64,000 nucleotides of DNA from Paragonimus skrjabini miyazakii (taxonomy: Eukaryota; Platyhelminthes; Trematoda; Plagiorchiida; Troglotrematidae). The notes under the pieces are model-generated. The model did not search any database, was not told where the DNA came from, and worked only from the letters and a program-made list of their open reading frames with translations. A program made the position numbers and the translations under genes. The stretch lies in the NCBI GenBank assembly GCA_014338405.1, contig JTDE01001368.1:34577-98576 (forward strand), written 5' to 3'. Positions 57,611-64,000 of the stretch are shown piece by piece. Position 1 is the stretch's first letter. Each line of letters opens with the position of its first letter.

Positions 57611-60349
57611 TTCGGAGCAGAAAAGCCTCAGTTGCGAGGCAGAAATACGAGATGGATGGAACCGTTTGAGAAAAGAACGGTGCAATAATCAATGCATCTA
57701 CGACTGGCTTAAACAACAGGTGGTACAGCTGTCCGATCGAAGAAAAGCAGGTTGCTTCGTCTTAATAGGGAACAATTGGGTTCCATACAAAGCAGAAAAC
57801 GAAGTTTTGGCCAAGCCCTCTGTAACCATATTTTTCCTGTCTGTTTCACAACGGACGTGTTTTGGTAAGGCAAATGAGGCTGTGTTGACATGCGAAAAGA
57901 CAAGGGACATTAAGACACGAGAGTTTTGTGGGATCTGGTTGATGAAATGTTTAAGTAGGCTCTGAATGAGACGAAGATGAGAAGAAGGAATGAAGAATTA
58001 GTGATTGCAACATTACACTTACAGTCCGGCAGTAAGTGATTCCCAAATATATATCCCGTGTGCACATTCCATACCCCGGCGAAGTATGTGCTATGGGCAC
58101 GTTTAGTTATCCTAGTACTTCCAACCTCATCGTTCGACATTCTTGTTTAACATGTGGAAGGTAACTTCAGCTCCCGCAAGAATATATAAAAGAAATATAT
58201 GCTTGACTAACTAATCCAATCTAAAGTATACGCAAGTAATCAAGTATGGCAGCCCATTGGTCGATAAATTGAAATTATTTATATTAGCAAGGTAAGCGTC
58301 CTTTTCTTATTAGTTTGTTGAAAATATGGTAAAAATTGACCCGTATTAAGGTACCCATCCCAACCACTTAGCATCGATCATCTCCTCTTCTGTCTTAAAA
58401 CATTACCAGGTACTTATTTTAATCTACCCATATCACTTAGTTTTATCCATAAGTAGTTGAACGGCAACAAAACTTCAGTGCAGCGCACTGACGTATTGTT
58501 GACAGTTAGGATGAAGATACCGTAGCCTGTTAAGCCCCCCTGTGGTATATTACACTCGATACCGAGTTAATGAAAGTCAAGGTGTACGGGAGAGAAGGCG
58601 ACTGAAGTAAGTAGTCTGCACTGTCCTGCTAATTATAAACAATTCTACTGTACTGGGTTTGTCAGATGGGCAACTCAGTGTAACGCCTTCTTGTTATGAC
58701 CTTGCTGTTGTATTATGCACGCTTCCCGGTCCTACTACTTCCGTTAAACCCACAAATATTGCTACGAAAGAGACGTACTAGTATGTGAACGCGGAAGTTC
58801 TTCAAATTCTGTTACTACGGCAGGCCAGTTCAAACGATGATGCAGTCACCCATCACTAACTAATGATTACCAACAAATTATTGATCATGCGCTGGCATGC
58901 TGTGTAAGTGACTTCGGCGAAAGGCGGTAGTGGGAACGGTAGCTTAGTTCCAACAGCGAGTAGAGATAATATAGGAAACTACAACTCTACCCGTATTTGT
59001 CTCTTAAAAAAGAATATACAAGTAAAAAATTGACAATGGTTGCAAATAGCTGCAATTCGAAATATACATAATGCTGGTGCTGAGTTGTTCACTGATATGA
59101 TTGTTCAGCTTGCAAACCTGTCATCACAATGTTACGCAACATAGTTAATGCGACGTCACGTGAAAAGAAACAGGTTGACATTTACTTTATAGCATATTAA
59201 AAGCGAATTTCTATCCTGCGAATAGAACTCAAACAAGATTATCCAATTCCCAGACCGCGCCTACATTAAAACTGATGTTAAGCCGCAGGGGCTTCATGGT
59301 TCCTGATATACACTTATTAGGTGACTAATTACAGAGTGGACGATATCCGTGTTAAAAAAAAGGGAAAAGAAAAAAGGACAGACAGTTAGAATCGTGTACA
59401 TAAAAACCAATAAGGGAGTTGACATGGATAAAAGATAGGCTTACAACAGGAGCACTTGTCATTAAGGTATCTGACCATGCATGACAGCGTCGATACTCAG
59501 CTCTTTAGGCCTCAATTTAGAAGTCCATAACTTCCGACGCAAGTCACCTTTGAATTGAAAAAGATCGCCTTCCAAACACAAGTAATACACAGATATTCCA
59601 ACGGTCGTAAAGTAACTTGACATGACACTCTTGAATAAAGCCAACAGTTTAACCAAACTATGCACCGTACTACCTACTAGAACGAAACCTCGACGTTTAC
59701 TATACGTCAGAAAGCATTCCGACGGAAAAATAAATAGTAAGCGAGCTTTATACAAGTACATAAACAAATCAGAATACAGACAAGAGGAGCCGATTGAAGC
59801 CAGTTACACATAGAATGAAAGGACAACCTAAAACACACCAAACCGGTGTTCCACTGATTCTACACAATACAAAACCACTCGGTTCGAATTCTTGATTCTA
59901 TCAGTAAAATCTCCGAATTTTGTTCTGTGAAAACTTCCACTGGGTTATGTGATACTTTGAACTGTTTCAATGAACCCACCACAAAAATGTACTCATTTGG
60001 TGCTCACTCACTGTGAACACGTCACCTTACATGAGACAACTAATTTCTATATGACCCTGAAGGCGCAATTCTTGTGCACAGAAAATATTCGATTTGGATC
60101 AGATGGACATGCTTAGAAGGAAGATAGTGATGTACCAGTGGGCCACAAATGAGCTGATATTTTTCTTAGAATGATCGATCAATTATTTGATCGTACTGAT
60201 CGTTCCCTACCGCACAAGCGCTACGGTGAAGCCATTTTGATAGTGCTGACTGTGATCATTATATCACACGTTTGTATCCAATTTAACTTTATTCATCAGA
60301 ACCTGTTGTCCACTAGGAACAGGTAGAAGACTTACTGCCTTCCTAAGAT
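57611..60349. other. No recognisable feature
   Basis: The 159-codon frame beginning at 57486 runs out of the LINE into unrelated sequence up to 57965 and is not a gene. A 101-codon minus frame (59767-59462) has no recognised motif. Confidence 0.45.
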
Positions 60350-61103
60350 ATTCTAATTTCTGGAAGTCCAGATGGCACATTTAAAGGATACGTTTATCTG
60401 GAAGTCGCACACAACAGACCCTATCTACAGACAGTACCTACCATTTGTGCCCATGGCTCACAAACGCGGTTTCGTACTGACGCCATTACAACCATCAAAA
60501 AAATTATAAGCGACTGGCTGTATGCGGCCTGAAAGACTCATGAGGAACAGTCAGGTTGCGAGTTAGTATTCGGCTAATTTTGTTAACATTCACTGCAAGC
60601 AACGAGTGGACAAATCTCAATCACAATCCTCACCGAAGAAACAGGTCCTCAGCAACCTTCCTTGCATAGCAGGCTTCAGTACAATGTGACTTGAAAGTTG
60701 AAGTCAGTTATTGATCGCACTCAACCCGCTATCGAACTGAGGTAATGACTTTCATCCGCAACCTTCGTCGTTGTTTCTCAAAAAACTCTACCTCTACCGT
60801 CATCCATCACTTTACGCGCCTTTGCAGCGACGCATAGGTTGGTATAACGGACCGAACCTTTCGACAAAGCGTATACATAACTGAGTGATAAAGGTAACGA
60901 CGCAACACGGGTTGGCATCTCGCCATCCGAATAGACAAACGGCGTCTTTAATCGAGAAACTCGTAATCGTGACAGATCAAATGGGTAACACCGCCAATTT
61001 ACGTAATCACAGCTTCATGATGTTGACATTTTCCCAAGCAATGTCAATCAGAAGAGGAGTTTTGCCGCCTGGACACATTTTATTTACAAACGTTGATTGA
61101 TTT
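60350..61103 (+). pseudogene. Penelope-like element, RT C-terminus and GIY-YIG remnant
   Basis: Starts SGSPDGTFKGYVYLEVAHNR (PLE ..R.DG.L...VY.K.TH...), shifts frame to PMAHKRGFVLTPLQ (HP..HKRG.V.TL), and after a decayed section shows VGITDRTFRQSVYI (60838-60880). This resembles the YIG.T.R.L..R...H segment of the GIY-YIG nuclease. The frame 60885-61100 continues with ASRHPNRQTASLIEKLVIVT, SFMMLTFSQAMSIRRGVLPP, matching the PLE C-terminus (.... I.KHL..TGH......... L..AEA..I....P.L). The nuclease nicks target DNA for primed reverse transcription in intact elements. Several frameshifts make this copy dead, but it is the only PLE copy here that spans both domains. Confidence 0.65.
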
Positions 61104-63540
61104 CAATAATTCAGAATACGACGGATACCACCACGAACTGAAACGCAGACTTACGGATAATCTTCGTGAGAACCATGCCATTTACTCGGTCGATCGAGCC
61201 AAATAGATGGAAAAGACAGTTCTCTTTGGATATACTAGGGTATCGTTTTCGTTAATTTGTAGTTGTAGTGTACGTCGACGACGAGGCCATAGAAGGTCAG
61301 CATTGCTCCTGAGCAGTTTGATCTACAATTCCCCTGAATATAATGAACAACAGCTCTTCAGAGCTGAATCATTCAAATATTTAAGTATGATTAGATTACT
61401 TATCATTTCAGTAGTTCCTCCAAAGAATTATTAAACTTTTGTCCCATGTCTATAAGGTGCCGCTCATAACCAACCGTTGTCTGAAAACTCTCCCCTGCAG
61501 TAACTCCATAAACAACAATCAATGGTTGAAAAATTTACCAGTAGTCAAAGGTGGTTTTGAATCCAGGCTGTTCACACTTACCTAAAAAGCGACTTGGTCG
61601 GATCAACAAATTACAGCTGACTTCAGATCTATCAATTAGCGCCTAGAGACTCCAAGAAAAGTGATGAATAAACTGGACTATAGTGGAACTCAAGTAGTGA
61701 AGTAGTGACGTCAACCAATTTTTTTTAACAGAGATGAGTGGTTCTTCAACCTGGAAAAAAATAACCTTCTATCAAGAACGAAGTAGAGGAGTTTAACAGG
61801 CTATGACTATATGTTAAAGGTGGTCAGAGTTCGTAAGTACGTGAAACAGATTGATAACGGTGGTGATCGCAGCTTGCACAATACCTGTCTTTAAGCTGAG
61901 GTGGACTAACATTGGTCAAGAACACCCGCTGATATAATGTGGGTGGATACATTTCCAGTTACAATGTTCGCGCGTGACGTCAGTATTGAACATTACTCAC
62001 AACCGAAAGCAGCTATTGCAGTCCCATAGATATCTGAAATACGGAAAGCCTAATATAACAAACAGACTACCCACTTGGACACTAGCGTTTATATCATCAA
62101 ACCGCAAAGGACTATGGAGCAGCAGCACCTCCCTCAACCAAAAGGTCGTGGGATTTTCAGGCAAAAAAGGTTGACTTTCGTTCGGTTGTGTTACGCACTG
62201 TCTTGGAACCTATCCAGTGCAAAAGAATCGCGATTAAGTGTATCGATTTTATGTGATCGTTGTATGTCCACCCTGAATGCACATCTACGAGTAGCCATAT
62301 TTAGCGATCTCTGCGTTAAATGGCGTTCGACAAGAGTACGCGATTTTGCACCCAGCTGGGTAGAGCCAACAAGAGACAAACCTGGTGTTAATTTCTTCGT
62401 GGTTGTACACAAACTAATCGGTCACGGACCATGTTGTCTTCTGTAGCCGCCTCTAAAGGGTGATGGGCACTAGGAAGACACTTGTACGACGCGTCTTATA
62501 AAGTAAGCCTACTTCGTGTAGGACAAGGTTCTGGTTTCAGTACACGTCGCCGAATTGCATCAATACTCACGCGCTACAGCCACCACGTGATACATCACGC
62601 ATCATAGCCAACGCCGTGGTAGGTGAAAGCACCTAATTGTAAGACAAACTAATTGTCTCATTGATTATCGGGTGTAAATATTCAAGCAAGGTTACATTGC
62701 AGTAGGAAGCTGCTGCAGGTACGACTCACCATCGTGCGACAACAGTCATTGGCGTGGACGCCAAAGGTATACAAAGGTTAATTTTAGGTTGACCCCACAG
62801 TACAGTGATTCATTCCGAGATGCTTAATCACTGTTGTTGGGCTCCAAAAGAGCACAGCAGTGACAGCCGAACGAGCTTTCTGTGCACATACCAAGCTGAT
62901 TTTTTATTCCGCGATGTCCGAGGTGCTTTTGACCAGAGGCCGATGCGGCGCACGCTTCCCGGAGAAGAAACAACGGTTGCTGGGCGCACAAAACCGAAAC
63001 CTATGGGCCGGTATGACAAAACCGTCCAAACAGGTGATATGAAGTGTCCAAAGATAAGTGAACGATTAAAAAGCATGCAAAACTGTAATCCTGACTTACC
63101 CTCGGGCTGATTTAATAAGTTTAAGGCATATCCTGGTGTTATCAAGAAGACTGGCGAGTGACCCTATTTGGCACTGAGTAACCGCCACGGCATACTTGTG
63201 ACAATTCCAAAGTGCCAAGAAGAGCACATTCGCTAGTTGAACACGAAGTAATAACCGCCACTATAAGAACAGTATGCCGGCGCTCCCGCGCAAGACGGAT
63301 TTAATTATTTCGATTGGTGCGTAATAACAAAATAAAAAACGTGTGTTCATTTTATTTTCAAAGGAGATCAGGTTTAAAATTCATTTTGCGGAGCACCACT
63401 TTTTTCACGTTACGGTATTTTCAAAAGCGCTGCAACAGTTTGCCTTTCACACTTGTCAAGGTCAAAGCGCGTGGTCAAAATATTACTGCGTGGTGTAGCT
63501 TTCTTCCACATTTTGAGGACAAAACGAGTGTGAGGAGCTA
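61104..63540. other. No recognisable gene
   Basis: Frames at 61207-61434, 62075-62446 (123 codons) and 62805-63110 (101 codons), all plus, have no secure assignment. The last contains FLFRDVRGAFDQ, which recalls RT motif A, but nothing around it supports this. No repeats are obvious. Confidence 0.4.
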
Positions 63541-63544
63541 AATC

Positions 63545-64000
63545 AACATTTACTCCCCAATCAAATCTGGTAATTTCCGTGGTCGATCAACTGGTGGCAC
63601 ATTTTCTTCCCAAATTATCAGAAAATGACTCTTGCCGTTGTGAAGGGGACTTCGTCGTGCCTACAGAGTAGAAAGAATATTGGAAAATGGACTGACGCTT
63701 TGCGGTGTGGCATTTGTGATTGGTGGTTGCATTGTGCCCGGGCTCCAGTCACTGCGGAGCTATACAATTACCTAAAGAGGAGTCGTTCGGATCGGCTTAA
63801 ATTTTGTTGCCTTAAGTGCTACCCTGCAGGTGTTAGATCGAGTCCTTCTCACCTCCCACAATCCATAATTGCGATGAATGATACACGTGCACTGCCGGAT
63901 CAGGTGATATGTAGCACACCGTTAGAAGCGATCGCAGAACTGCAGCTGTGCGCGGGTACCCCACCACTTTCTGGACGGTCGTTCGCTGATGGGGTTGCGA
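63545..64000 (+). CDS. ORF with PHD-like zinc finger, open at window end (partial; probably retroelement ORF)
   Basis: From ATG 63627 one frame stays open to the last base (124 codons). About residue 28 it reads LRCGICDWWLHCARAPVTAE ... RLKFCCLKCY. This is the second half of a PHD-type finger: CxxC, W.H, and a closing CxxC. The first cysteines appear just upstream in another frame (NDSCRCEGDFVVPTE, ending in a stop at about 63671), so the finger seems split by a frameshift. Similar PHD-like fingers occur in the N-terminal ORFs of trematode non-LTR elements, and that is my preferred reading; a host chromatin protein is the alternative. After the finger comes a low-complexity polar region. The gene continues beyond the window, so its length and RT content are unknown. 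Confidence 0.5.

Noticed and set aside
57486..57965. 159-codon plus frame, the longest in the window
   Set aside because: Its start is the C-terminal end of the RTE-like element; the rest is unrelated sequence that happens to be open.
59462..59767. 101-codon minus frame
   Set aside because: No motif and no splice signals; an overlapping plus frame is equally open.
1..64000. CRISPR arrays, operons, ribosome binding sites, rRNA genes
   Set aside because: None seen; the sequence has eukaryotic character (spliced exons, retroelements, poly(A) signal).

Overview
The window looks like repeat-rich nuclear DNA of a flatworm, most likely a digenean trematode. The grounds are moderately AT-rich sequence (about 40% G+C by eye), almost no long open frames, two 100-N scaffold gaps, and a mixed load of decayed retroelements: Penelope-like (PLE), RTE-like, CR1-like and another non-LTR type, and Ty3/gypsy. 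There is also a tRNA-derived SINE carrying a hammerhead ribozyme, comparable in architecture to the schistosome SM-alpha elements. Species cannot be set from the sequence alone. All family assignments come from motif recognition by eye; no search was run.

Layout. 1-4.9 kb: no recognisable gene. 4.9-5.15 kb: 3' end of an RTE-like element with a (TGA)n tail. 5.9-8.0 kb: broken gypsy element on the minus strand (gag, RNase H, integrase start). 10.46-11.04 kb: RTE-like 3' end, minus. 11.6 kb: possible exon with a galaxin-like Cys pattern. 13.3-14.6 kb: two copies of the hammerhead SINE. 15.2 and 17.3 kb: tRNA-like Pol III promoter sequences. 16.66-17.26 kb: PLE reverse transcriptase (RT) fragment. 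21.5 kb: decayed SINE. 23.6-24.0 kb: PLE fragment, minus. 32.45-33.55 kb: SINE, ~500-bp LTR-like repeat, SINE cluster, interrupted by an assembly gap. 34.2-34.9 kb: RTE-like 3' end with coding remnant, minus. 38.9-39.3 kb: PLE fragment. 39.81-40.25 kb: probable terminal exon of a host gene, with stop codon and AATAAA. 40.6-40.84 kb: RTE-like tail. 43.1-44.5 kb: non-LTR RT, minus. 46.3-46.5 kb: gap flanked by an identical 63-bp repeat. 46.7-48.0 kb: CR1-like RT. 49.5-50.5 kb: RTE-like fragment and a second copy of the LTR-like repeat. 55.2-55.7 kb: probable host exon. 56.35-57.6 kb: the best preserved RTE-like RT, still with frameshifts. 60.35-61.1 kb: PLE RT C-terminus and GIY-YIG remnant. 63.6-64.0 kb: an ORF with a PHD-like zinc finger, open at the window end.

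The most interesting signal is the SINE. In copies at 13.58 and 32.54 kb I can fold a type I hammerhead ribozyme by hand (CTGACGA core, 5-bp stem II, GAAA, GTC cleavage triplet, stem I closing across the site), and differences between copies fall in paired positions. At 32.5-33.5 kb two same-strand SINE copies bracket an LTR-like repeat, so ribozyme action at both would release a roughly 750-nt RNA, which resembles the retrozyme arrangement. Unusually, the tRNA-like promoter lies about 200 nt inside the element and not at its 5' end.
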